From NCBI RefSeq assembly GCF_011058155.1, contig NZ_JAALFC010000014.1, positions 1-64,000 on the forward strand: a stretch of DNA of 64,000 nt, given 5' to 3'. A program made the translations under genes and the position numbers. Origin of the DNA: Litoribacterium kuwaitense (GTDB lineage: Bacteria; Bacillota; Bacilli; Bacillales; DSM-28697). This document shows positions 28,444 through 36,750 of the stretch, in pieces (the stretch's first letter is position 1; each line of letters opens with the position of its first letter). The notes beneath the pieces are model-generated. The model was not told the DNA's origin. It did not search any database and saw only the letters and a list, made by a program, of their open reading frames with translations.

Positions 28444-29667
28444 TCATGTAGAGGAAATAACGTCGTCTGTCACCTGCTTAATGACGAGACATAGCGTTTT
28501 ACAGTCCTCTAGTGTAAATGTGAGCGGCACTCTGAAATCGCACATAAAATTCAGGAGCTCAGCGGTTTTCGGTAAAGGGTCTGTTTCACCGAGGTATTCC
28601 CAGCTTTCAAACCTACTCGTAAACCCTTTCGGCTCACGACTGCCAAACCATTTTATTTCCACACCACGCTTGGCACAGCTTTCGATAAAATGTTCAACTT
28701 TAGCGGCTGTCGTGTTAGTCAGCGTAAATTGAAACGATGAACCGACATACTTCTCCCTTTCATCCCGTCTTGGGACTCGAATATGCGGTACGTTACTTAG
28801 CTCTTGCTCAATCAATTGATAGCGCTCATTCCATCGTTTACATTGATTGTCCAATTGTGGAAGTTGGGAACGGATTAAAGCTGCTACTAAGTTTGACATA
28901 CGTAGGCTTAAATTTGGTATCGCTTTTTTATACTTTTCAAACACATCTAATGAAGGCCTGGCCAGATGCTGTTCATAAAGCATATAAGAGCCGGAATACA
29001 AAATGGCCTTGGCAGCGACATCTTCATCGTCTGTAATGAGCAGCCCGCCTTCACCTGAATTAATATGTTTGTACGTTTGCGTAGAGAAGCAGCCTACTTT
29101 TCCAAAAGTACCAGTAAACTGATTTCCCCATTTGGCTCCCATTGTATGCGCACAATCTTCTATCAGTGTCATATTAAAACGATGACAAATATCTAGCACA
29201 CGGTCCATATTCACAATATGGCCACGCATATGGGATAACAGAAAATACTTTGCACCAGAAGCTTCTGCCTTCCTTTCAAGGTCATCCAAGTCTGTCAAAT
29301 AGTCTTCGTCAATTTCAACGAAAACAGGTGTTGCTTCTGCATTTTTGATCGCTCCTGGCACTGGGGCAAGTGTAAAAGCATTACAGAGTATTTGATCACC
29401 TGGCATAACGCCTACGCTTTTGAGGGCAACATAGATAGAGCTTCCGCAGGATGCAAACCCAGCACAAAACTTTGCACCTACGTAATCCGCAAAGTCTTTT
29501 TCCAGAAGGCTAGCTTCAGCCATTTCATTTCCTAACGTATTATAGCGGTGTAGACGTCCGGACTGCAGAATGTCCAGCGCACGCTTGATTCCTGCTTGTG
29601 GGATTGGCTCTTGCTGTGTAAATTCTTTATCAAACACGATCTCAGTTTCTCTCTTTTGCGTATTCAC
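28444..29667 (-). CDS. DegT/DnrJ/EryC1-type PLP aminotransferase (GTG start)
   Basis: A 407-residue fold-type I PLP enzyme. CAGFASCGSSIYVAL is the cofactor-phosphate region, LIEDCAHTMGAKW carries the Asp that binds the pyridine nitrogen, and TQTYKHINSGEGG carries the Schiff-base Lys. The family usually aminates keto-sugars, but here there are no nucleotide-sugar genes. It is the last gene of a unit with an APC permease and a HisD-like dehydrogenase, so it may act on the carbonyl product of that dehydrogenase; this is inference. I prefer GTG 29667, after GAGGAGGG, over the in-frame upstream start. Confidence 0.82.
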   Translation of the reverse strand: MNTQKRETEIVFDKEFTQQEPIPQAGIKRALDILQSGRLHRYNTLGNEMAEASLLEKDFADYVGAKFCAGFASCGSSIYVALKSVGVMPGDQILCNAFTLAPVPGAIKNAEATPVFVEIDEDYLTDLDDLERKAEASGAKYFLLSHMRGHIVNMDRVLDICHRFNMTLIEDCAHTMGAKWGNQFTGTFGKVGCFSTQTYKHINSGEGGLLITDDEDVAAKAILYSGSYMLYEQHLARPSLDVFEKYKKAIPNLSLRMSNLVAALIRSQLPQLDNQCKRWNERYQLIEQELSNVPHIRVPRRDEREKYVGSSFQFTLTNTTAAKVEHFIESCAKRGVEIKWFGSREPKGFTSRFESWEYLGETDPLPKTAELLNFMCDFRVPLTFTLEDCKTLCLVIKQVTDDVISST

Positions 29668-29720
29668 GAAATGTCCCTCCTCAAGATGAAGCGGCAAATA
29701 GTCTGATAACCGCTAGAAAA

Positions 29721-30986
29721 TTAGAACTTTTTCGCTCTTAGTTCTGCTGTCACAGCGTGTGCAGACATCCCTTCAAAACGACATTGGTTCGCAATTGTCG
29801 GCGCCATTTTTTTACTAGCTTCTCTTGTGCATTTCTGATATGTCACTGTTTTTAGAAACTTTCCAACCCATAAGCCACCGGTGTAACGTGCTGCTTTACC
29901 TGTTGGCAAAATATGATTCGTCCCAATGCCCTTATCCCCGTAAGTGACCGTCGTTTCTTCTCCGAGAAAAAGGGAGCCGTAATTTTTCATGTGGGCCAAA
30001 TAATAATCAAGGTCAGCAGCTTGAATTTGTACATGTTCAATTGCATAATCATTTGCCACTTTAACTGCTTCTTCTTTGTCTTTCACTAAAATCACTTCAC
30101 CGTTTCTCTCCCATGATGCCTGTGCCACTTCTGCTGTGTCTAAAGCTGCTACTTGTTTTTCCATTTCGTCTTGAACCTTTGTAACCAATGCTTCTGAGGT
30201 TGTAATAAATATAGTTATCGCCTGGTAATCGTGCTCACACTGCCCCCATATGTCAGCAGCAATGAGCTCAGGATCAGCGGACTCATCGGCAATAATGAGG
30301 TTTTCACTCGGACCAGCAATTTGATCAATTCCCACCGTACCGAATACTTGGCGCTTCGCTTCGGCTACAAACACATTGCCCGGGCCAACAATAAAATCGA
30401 CCGGTTGAATGCCTTCGATGCCATACGTCATGGTCCCGATCGCCTGAATACCCCCCAGAGAATAAATCTCATCAACCTCAGCCAAATACATCGCATATAG
30501 CACACCTGGATGAATGCCTTCACCATTTTGGGCCGGGGAACAAGCAATGACTCGCTCTACACCAGCTACTTTTGGAGGAATTGTACTCATTTGTACCGAT
30601 GAGACAATGGGAAAGCGCCCACCTGGTACGTAAGCACCAACATTTTCAAGCGGAATGAGTTTCTGACCTAAGTGAACACCGGGCTGTATCTCCGTTTCAA
30701 ACGCTGCCATACTTCCTAATTGGGCTTCGGCAAATGCACGTACTTGGTTTTGACAATACTGAGTATCTTGTTTAAATGTTTCTGGTAATGTCTTAATGGC
30801 ATCATGAATTTCATCTTGAGAAACGCGAAAAGACTCCGGATTCCAACCATCGAATTTCTCAGACAATAACCTGACTGCTTTCTCACCATTTTCTTTAATA
30901 TTTTGTAATTCGTCTCTTACAACTTCTCTCACACCTATGGTTGCTTGCTCCACTGCTTTCTTGCTTTCTTTAATATACCTTGCCAT
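29721..30986 (-). CDS. HisD-like (histidinol-dehydrogenase family) alcohol dehydrogenase
   Basis: 421 residues. The NAD part has YVPGGRFPIVSSVQM and FIVGPGNVFVAEAKR. Zinc ligands of the family appear in GQCEHDYQA, YGDKGIGTNHILPTG and EGMSAHAVTAELR. There are no other his genes nearby, so histidine synthesis is unlikely. The motif TGKAARYTGGLWVGKFLKTV recalls the HpsN branch, which oxidises sulfopropanediol, but the substrate cannot be assigned from sequence. The operon order is APC permease, this gene, then a DegT-type PLP enzyme. The start at 30986 follows AGAGGGTG. Confidence 0.85.
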   Translation of the reverse strand: MARYIKESKKAVEQATIGVREVVRDELQNIKENGEKAVRLLSEKFDGWNPESFRVSQDEIHDAIKTLPETFKQDTQYCQNQVRAFAEAQLGSMAAFETEIQPGVHLGQKLIPLENVGAYVPGGRFPIVSSVQMSTIPPKVAGVERVIACSPAQNGEGIHPGVLYAMYLAEVDEIYSLGGIQAIGTMTYGIEGIQPVDFIVGPGNVFVAEAKRQVFGTVGIDQIAGPSENLIIADESADPELIAADIWGQCEHDYQAITIFITTSEALVTKVQDEMEKQVAALDTAEVAQASWERNGEVILVKDKEEAVKVANDYAIEHVQIQAADLDYYLAHMKNYGSLFLGEETTVTYGDKGIGTNHILPTGKAARYTGGLWVGKFLKTVTYQKCTREASKKMAPTIANQCRFEGMSAHAVTAELRAKKF

Positions 30987-32472
30987 AAAAATCACCCTCT
31001 TGATTATAATGTCTAGACTTCTTCTGCTTTTTTATTTTGCATACTATTCCATTCAGCATTATTCTCAGGTGCTTCTTGACCAAGAATGTAATAATCCAAA
31101 TCTTTTTTGCAATACTGTTATACTTACGACCGTTGAAGAGATAAAATAAAGCACCTAATAAAATCCAGATCACTAAAGCGATGAGAGATGGTGTAGCTAG
31201 AAAAGCGGGGGAATCAGGAATAAATAACAGCCCTAAAAATATTAAACTGACGAGCGTTCCAGCTAAGGAAAACACTTTTCGAGCAGGGCTTTCTTGCCAC
31301 TTAAAAAATTTATAGGCAGATGCACAAGTATACGCATATGCTACGGCCACACCCGTTGCAGTCATATCAACAATCCATAACAAAGCTTGGCGTCCAAACC
31401 AAGGTGTAATAAAGCAAATCACACCTGCAGTCACGATACCGATATAAGGCGTTTTAAATTTCGGATGAATCTTCGTAAACATACTCGGTAAAATTCGCGC
31501 TCTCCCCATAGCAAGCAACATTCGACTGGAAGAAACGAGAAAACCATTAATTCCTGTAAAAATGCCCATACAAAGTGCGGTTGTTAAAATAAATAGTCCG
31601 ACACTTCCGAACATATCAACGACAACGTCACCAGTACCCCAAACTGGTTGACCACTTGTTAATTGCTGCCAAGGTGCACCCATAGCGGTCGTATAAACCA
31701 TAATTGCGTAAACTGCCCCACCACTGGCAAGGCCAAAAATCATGAGCTTAAAAGCAATTTTCGCCGAAAAGTCAAATTCTTCTGATGCTTGGGCGATGTT
31801 ATTAAAGCCGGAATATAAAAAGGGTGCGGTTGCGACAATGACTAAAATTGACGACAATGTTCCTATTTCCATATTAAATCCAGGCTGTAGGTTAGAAAAA
31901 GCTGTTTCAGGATGTAATGTCATAGCTATTCCGAGGAATAGTGCACCAAAAAACAATGCTGCACTAAAATAAAACTGCATCCTGCCAGTAATTTTAATCC
32001 CACGAACATTTGAATAGGTAAATGCAATCAGTGCAAGACCAGCCACAATAATTTGACTAAAATAGATATCCCACCCTGCAATCGTATACATGTACCCGAT
32101 CTCTACTAAATCTGGGTAGAGAAATTTAAATAATACGATAATTGCCGACGCATTCAAGGCGACAGAAGTAACATAGGACAGCGTAACAAACCAGCCACAA
32201 ATGTAAGCATTGATGCGCCCAAAGCCAAGATATGTAAAGACAAACTCCCCACCAGACACAGGAAATTTTTCTACGAGAAAACCATAGCTAACTGCGATGA
32301 CCATGACTAGTAACGCACCAATCAATACTCCGAGGATGACGCCCATAGGTCCAGCCTCACGCATCCAGTCAGCAGGCAGCACGAATGCCCCCCAACCAAT
32401 CGCAGAACCAAAAGCAATCGCCACGACCCAATGCGGCTTTAATGTTTTGGATAATTTCGTCCTGTTTTCCAC
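30970..32472 (-). CDS. APC-superfamily amino acid/amine permease, C-terminus probably frameshifted
   Basis: About 12 membrane segments. It opens with VVAIAFGSAIGWGAFVLPA, the APC helix-1 substrate site. GTG 32472 follows AAGGGG. The last 50 or so residues as read (IWIITFLVKKHLRIML and on) look foreign. Adding one base to the six-T run at 31103-31108 gives KKDLDYYILGQEAPEN and a stop at 31013-31015, removing the overlap with the next gene and leaving a 26-base gap. The corrected length is 486 residues. It is the first gene of the HisD/DegT unit and probably imports its substrate, perhaps an amino acid or amino alcohol. Confidence 0.88.
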   Translation of the reverse strand: MENRTKLSKTLKPHWVVAIAFGSAIGWGAFVLPADWMREAGPMGVILGVLIGALLVMVIAVSYGFLVEKFPVSGGEFVFTYLGFGRINAYICGWFVTLSYVTSVALNASAIIVLFKFLYPDLVEIGYMYTIAGWDIYFSQIIVAGLALIAFTYSNVRGIKITGRMQFYFSAALFFGALFLGIAMTLHPETAFSNLQPGFNMEIGTLSSILVIVATAPFLYSGFNNIAQASEEFDFSAKIAFKLMIFGLASGGAVYAIMVYTTAMGAPWQQLTSGQPVWGTGDVVVDMFGSVGLFILTTALCMGIFTGINGFLVSSSRMLLAMGRARILPSMFTKIHPKFKTPYIGIVTAGVICFITPWFGRQALLWIVDMTATGVAVAYAYTCASAYKFFKWQESPARKVFSLAGTLVSLIFLGLLFIPDSPAFLATPSLIALVIWILLGALFYLFNGRKYNSIAKKIWIITFLVKKHLRIMLNGIVCKIKKQKKSRHYNQEGDFYGKVY

Positions 32473-32654
32473 TAAAGTACACCCCTTTTCTACACATGTT
32501 CTGCTCTTTTTTTCTATTAGCAGTACTTCTCATATCAATCACTTGCTAGAACAATGACGATATTCTAGCGAAGCTTGCCGGCTATCGAACAAATATAAAT
32601 CGTAGAAACCGAGAAAAATTGATTGACCGGCCATTCGTGTGGTTAGAAATCAAC

Positions 32655-32668
32655 AGAAAGCGCTTACA
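32655..32668 (-). promoter_or_regulatory. cre site before the APC permease operon
   Basis: On the minus strand TGTAAGCGCTTTCT matches the cre consensus except for the last base. It lies about 185 bases before the permease start, so the transcript probably starts well upstream of the gene. Confidence 0.55.
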
Positions 32669-32730
32669 TGCATTCAAGCTTTTTTGCTCTCTTCGGGTTG
32701 TTTCCGCTAAGTATAATCAAAGGTCATTTA

Positions 32731-32773
32731 CTATAATAGCTTCCTCCGTCTACCATGGAGGATGCTATTATAG
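32731..32773. terminator. Long hairpin after the threonine-synthase-like gene
   Basis: CTATAATAGC plus TCCTCC pairs with GGAGGA plus GCTATTATAG around a nine-base loop, about 17 paired positions with one T-T mismatch. It lies ten bases after the stop at 32783. No T-run follows; it separates two transcription units. Confidence 0.6.
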
Positions 32774-32782
32774 AGTGAGCCG

Positions 32783-34009
32783 TCACTTCACAGTCTCTTT
32801 GACAATCTTTTCATTGGGTTGTAATACTGGCGCATCTACTTCAATCGTATTAGGATATTTAATGCCAGCTCCTGTATTTAAGACGACGACTCTTTCATCT
32901 TGTTTAATCCAACCGTCTTCCCGAAGCTGCCGTGCAGCAGCGAATGTTGCAGCACCTTCTGGACAAACAAAAGCGCCCTCTGCAGAAGCAACAGCTTGTA
33001 ATTCTTTTAACAACGCTTCATCGCTAACACGAATCGCACAACCGTTCGTTTGTTTAATCGCATCGAGAATTAGGAAATCACCTAAGGCCTTTGCTACATT
33101 AATTCCAAATGCTACGGTTTCAGCATCCTGCCACGGTTCGGCAGCTGATTTTCCTTCTTCCCATGCTTTGACGATCGGTGCGCAACCTTCTGCTTGAACA
33201 GCAACCAGTCTTGGCAGTTTATCTTGAGCAATCCAACCCAACGCTTGCAACTCTTGCAATGCTTTGTAAATGCCAATCAACCCGACACCGCCACCTGTTG
33301 GATAAAGAATCACATCCGGCACTTCCCAGCCAAATTGTTCCGCGATTTCAAGCCCCATTGTTTTCTTTCCTTCAATACGGTAAGGCTCTTTTAAGGTCGA
33401 AGCATCAAATAAATGATAATCTTTCACAGCTTGTCCGACGATTTTGCCAGCATCTCCAATCAATCCATCCACGAGATACAAAGTTGCTCCAGCTGCAGTA
33501 CATTCTTTCCTTGTAATTTCAGGAGCATCAATAGGCATGACGATTGTTGAAGTGACTCCAGCTTGTGCACAATATAGTGACCACGCAGCACCAGCATTTC
33601 CGTTTGTCGGCATCGCTAGCTCTTTAACGCCTAATTCTTTCGCTTTAGATACACCAACTGCAGCTCCTCGAGATTTAAACGAGCCAGATGGGATTAATCC
33701 TTCATCCTTCATGTACAAATGAGGAATATTCATGTCTTGACCAATCGTCTTCATATGAAGTAACGGTGTCATCCCTTCACCTAACGTCACGACATTCTCT
33801 GCAGCTTGTACGGGAAGCAATTCATGATAACGCCATAAGTCTGCTTTTCTCGCCAGTAAATCTTGAGGCGTGAAGCTTTCTTTCAATTCATCCATTTTGT
33901 AAGCAACTAAAAGTGGTGCACCGCATTCACATAATTGATTTTGCTCTTGTACACTATACGTCTTTTCACACTTTGAACAATATAAATGAGATACATAACT
34001 AAAAGACAT
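32783..34009 (-). CDS. Threonine-synthase-like PLP enzyme
   Basis: 408 residues, fold-type II. The N-terminus has a zinc-ribbon-like pair (CSKCEKTY and CECGAP) and the PLP Lys lies in PSGSFKSRGAAVGV. PTNGNAGAAWSLYCAQAG and YPTGGGVGLIGIYKAL are the phosphate-binding and substrate loops. Real threonine synthase normally sits with hom and thrB; here it is with ridA and a YheO-type regulator. A catabolic lyase that releases reactive enamines is therefore at least as likely. The start at 34009 follows GGGAGAGG. Confidence 0.8.
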   Translation of the reverse strand: MSFSYVSHLYCSKCEKTYSVQEQNQLCECGAPLLVAYKMDELKESFTPQDLLARKADLWRYHELLPVQAAENVVTLGEGMTPLLHMKTIGQDMNIPHLYMKDEGLIPSGSFKSRGAAVGVSKAKELGVKELAMPTNGNAGAAWSLYCAQAGVTSTIVMPIDAPEITRKECTAAGATLYLVDGLIGDAGKIVGQAVKDYHLFDASTLKEPYRIEGKKTMGLEIAEQFGWEVPDVILYPTGGGVGLIGIYKALQELQALGWIAQDKLPRLVAVQAEGCAPIVKAWEEGKSAAEPWQDAETVAFGINVAKALGDFLILDAIKQTNGCAIRVSDEALLKELQAVASAEGAFVCPEGAATFAAARQLREDGWIKQDERVVVLNTGAGIKYPNTIEVDAPVLQPNEKIVKETVK

Positions 34010-34065
34010 CGATAATCCTCTCCCTTTACTTAATAGCGCTTTCATTTACTCGCAAACGGCATTGT

Positions 34066-34440
34066 TTACCGCATGGCAATTGACTCAATTTCTATCATTG
34101 CATTTTTTGGTAGTTCTTTAACTCCCACCATGGCTCGCGCTGGCTGAGTTTCTCCAAAAAATGTGGCATACACATCATTCACTTGAGCAGCTTGTTCCAA
34201 TGAAGTGACGAAAATTGTGTTTTTCACGACATTTTCTAAGGTCATGTCAGACGCATGCAAAATCGCTTGAATGTTTTTCAGAGATTGCTTTGCTTGCTCA
34301 ACAATCTGATCGCTCATTTCATTCGTTTCAGGATCAATTGGCAACTGCCCTGAAATAAAAAGTAAATTTCTTTTCTCTACTGCCTGAGAATAAGCTCCAA
34401 CGGCTGCGGGTGCTTCTTCGGTATGTACTGTTTTTAACAT
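34066..34440 (-). CDS. ridA: RidA-family enamine/imine deaminase
   Basis: 124 residues with GAYSQAVEKRNLLFISGQLP, the NTIFVTSL strand and the active-site Arg in FFGETQPARAMVGVKELP. It hydrolyses reactive 2-aminoacrylate-type intermediates released by PLP lyases. Its position directly before a threonine-synthase-like PLP gene supports a lyase that makes such intermediates. The start overlaps the end of the regulator gene by seven bases. Confidence 0.93.
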   Translation of the reverse strand: MLKTVHTEEAPAAVGAYSQAVEKRNLLFISGQLPIDPETNEMSDQIVEQAKQSLKNIQAILHASDMTLENVVKNTIFVTSLEQAAQVNDVYATFFGETQPARAMVGVKELPKNAMIEIESIAMR

Positions 34441-35114
34441 ATCATCAACCTCCTAATTGTAGTGAAAATTTTCTTCAGACCTAATTTTTGCAAATAATTG
34501 TATATCGTATATTTAGATACACCTAATACACCTGCTAAATATTCTGTAGAACCTTTGATGAGAAAGGCGCCCTTCTGGTCGAGTTCCCTAATGACATCAA
34601 CCTTTTCATCGGTCTCGAGTAACGTCGCTGTTTTATGATACTTCTTCAGCGCTTCCTGTGTCATATCTTCAATCACTTCATGGATCGTCGTGTAAAAGTT
34701 TTCTTTATTGTCTTTTTCATCTTTAAATGTAATAAAGTCTTGAATCTCACCTCCAATTTGAATTAATAAGCTGATATCAATATTGATACATAAAGCCCCT
34801 ATGACCTTGTTGCTCTCATCTCGTAAAAATACGGTAGATGACTTCATGACCAACCCTTTTTTAGACACCGTTTTATAGTTGGCAAAATCATTGACTTGAT
34901 CATCATCCGACTGTAATTCCTGCAGGACAAGATCAGTAATCGGCGAGCCAATTTCTCGGTCAGTAAGTATACCCGCTATGTGAATTAGGGAGCGTTCTAG
35001 ATTGCTAAAATCGTGAATCGCCACTTCACATTTCGACCCTAACATCTCTACTAGAATGTCAGCGGTACGAATTGCCTGATTGAATATTAGTTCATGACTC
35101 ATCTTCAAAAGCAT
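34434..35114 (-). CDS. YheO-type PAS/helix-turn-helix regulator
   Basis: 226 residues. An N-terminal YheO-like PAS domain (VEMLGSKCEVAIHDF through GALCINIDIS) is followed by a C-terminal helix-turn-helix (LAGVLGVSKYTIYNYLQKLG near residues 190-215). Such regulators (DauR group) often control D-amino-acid or amino-acid catabolism together with RidA. It is first in the unit with ridA and the threonine-synthase-like gene. Starts at 35114, 35108 (TTG) or 35102 are all possible after AGGAG. Confidence 0.82.
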   Translation of the reverse strand: MLLKMSHELIFNQAIRTADILVEMLGSKCEVAIHDFSNLERSLIHIAGILTDREIGSPITDLVLQELQSDDDQVNDFANYKTVSKKGLVMKSSTVFLRDESNKVIGALCINIDISLLIQIGGEIQDFITFKDEKDNKENFYTTIHEVIEDMTQEALKKYHKTATLLETDEKVDVIRELDQKGAFLIKGSTEYLAGVLGVSKYTIYNYLQKLGLKKIFTTIRRLMIC

Positions 35115-35262
35115 TTCTCCTCTCTCATTCTAGTTTAATAATTCTATTAATTTTAAATAGAATAATAACAATTTATTATTTGAATTACAACAATTTTTTA
35201 ATACTTCAAATTTTATTGCAACCACAATTTTATTACACGGACTAAGAAAAGACTTAGGAAAG

Positions 35263-35583
35263 ATGTCTTACGAAGAAAAGCTTGTCCTCGCTGTTTCCTT
35301 ATTCGCTGCATTGATGTGGATCACACGTTCGTTTATTTGGCAACACTTCATCCCCGGAATCAACGATACTGTCATTGCGATCGTCGCCGCTGCTCTCTTA
35401 TTTCTACTTCCTTCTAAAAGTAAACAAGGTTCATTTCTATTAGATTGGAAATCGACAAAGGAGCTACCTTGGGGGACATTGTTACTCTTTGGCGGGGGCT
35501 TGGCGATTGCCGCAGGTTTCCGTGAAACAGGTCTAGCTACGTGGATGGGCGAGCAGTTAACCGTCTTAAAGAGGACGGTATAA
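35263..35583 (+). pseudogene. Fragment of a DASS-family (SLC13) anion transporter
   Basis: 106 residues covering only a middle part of a sodium:dicarboxylate-type carrier. WITRSFIWQHFIPGINDT leads into a membrane segment, and LPWGTLLLFGGGLAIAAGF is the characteristic substrate/sodium region. Intact carriers have about 450-500 residues. I find no continuation on either side in any frame, so single-base errors do not explain it; it is a true remnant from deletion or recombination. Confidence 0.75.
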
Positions 35584-35642
35584 GCTTTACCGTAGGCGTC
35601 TAGCATTTGCAGAGAATATAGGTTCCCTCTAAAAAGCCTTCT

Positions 35643-35680
35643 AAGGTCTGAGCTCGGCTATTTTACCGAGTTTAGACCTT
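35643..35680 (+). terminator. Hairpin terminator
   Basis: AAGGTCTGAGCTCGG against CCGAGTTTAGACCTT (two mismatches), followed by TTTTC. It may be the original terminator of the deleted transporter gene. Confidence 0.65.
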
Positions 35681-35753
35681 TTCATGTTTCATTAATTCGT
35701 TTATGGTATAGAAACAAAAGGAATTTCTATATGAGGAGGCTGAAGCACTTTAG

Positions 35754-36665
35754 ATGGATATTGTCAAAAAGCTGATAGAGCAATTACAAAATGATGACAT
35801 TACTCATTATGAAAAGCTAACGAAAGGCTTTTCCACTTCGAGTAAATATATACTTTATGTGAAGGAAGGCACCGGCAAATACATCTTGAAAGTATATCCT
35901 AGTAAGCAACGAGAGCGGCGAAAAATGCAATTTGCTTTGTTACAACAGCATGTTTCGAATCACGTGTCCTGCCACAAACCAATCAAATTCGGATTTGATG
36001 ACGAGCTCCAAATGTGTTATATCTTGCTGTCATATGTACGTGGTGAGAGCGGTGATCAATGGCTGCCAACAAAGCATATTGAGGAACAGTATCATTTAGG
36101 TGTGTCAGCAGGAAAAGAACTGAGGAAAATCCACCTCGTTGCCCCCACGCCTTCGTTCAATTGGTATCAAAAGCGAACCGCAAAGTACAAACATAAAGTA
36201 GCTCAGTGTAACAGCCTAAGACTAACATTTTATAAACAAGATTTTATCGAAAATTACATAGAAGAAAACATCCATTTGTTAAAAGACAGCCCGGTCACGT
36301 TTCAACATGACGATTTTCACCCACAAAATATCATCGTCCAAGCCGATGGGACAATCGCGGTGATCGATTTTGATTCCTTTGATTGGGGCGATCCATTTGA
36401 AGAATTTTTCAAATTGCCTAAGTATACCGTTTCCGTAAGCCCCCACTTTGCGAAAGGCCAAGTCGATGGCTATTTCGACTACAAAATTCCGCATTCATTT
36501 TGGCAAAAATACAATTTATTTGTCGCTTTAAATCAGCATGCAAGTCAACTCGGTGGCGCTCACGCGAATCACCTTACCTTTGTTCAAGAAAGAACCCGGC
36601 ACATCATCGATACCCATGACTTTATTCATCACGGCATGCCACAGTGGTATAAGGAGCTCATTTGA
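35754..36665 (+). CDS. APH-family phosphotransferase (aminoglycoside/choline-kinase fold)
   Basis: 303 residues. A nucleotide-binding lobe (YILKVYPSKQRERRK) is followed by the catalytic loop FQHDDFHPQNIIV and the metal-binding motif VIDFDSFDWGDPFEE. The family phosphorylates small molecules from antibiotics to thiamine, homoserine or fructosamines. It stands alone between two hairpins, so no substrate can be named. GAGGAGG precedes ATG 35754. Confidence 0.88.
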   Translation: MDIVKKLIEQLQNDDITHYEKLTKGFSTSSKYILYVKEGTGKYILKVYPSKQRERRKMQFALLQQHVSNHVSCHKPIKFGFDDELQMCYILLSYVRGESGDQWLPTKHIEEQYHLGVSAGKELRKIHLVAPTPSFNWYQKRTAKYKHKVAQCNSLRLTFYKQDFIENYIEENIHLLKDSPVTFQHDDFHPQNIIVQADGTIAVIDFDSFDWGDPFEEFFKLPKYTVSVSPHFAKGQVDGYFDYKIPHSFWQKYNLFVALNQHASQLGGAHANHLTFVQERTRHIIDTHDFIHHGMPQWYKELI

Positions 36666-36687
36666 TTTTTTACATTTCTGATCGGTG

Positions 36688-36725
36688 TTCAGGCTGAAGC
36701 TCTCGACAATGTGGTTCAGCCTGAA
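36688..36725. terminator. Hairpin between the converging APH-like and ABC genes
   Basis: TTCAGGCTGAA (36688-36698) pairs perfectly with TTCAGCCTGAA (36715-36725); GTG and CAC extend it with one bulge. It lies between two converging genes and probably serves both. Confidence 0.65.
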
Positions 36726-36750
36726 GCACGACTTTCACTTTATATGTTTC

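Noticed and set aside
32619-33197. 192-residue open frame opposite the threonine-synthase-like gene
   Set aside because: Antisense over most of its length to a conserved PLP enzyme and no ribosome-binding site.
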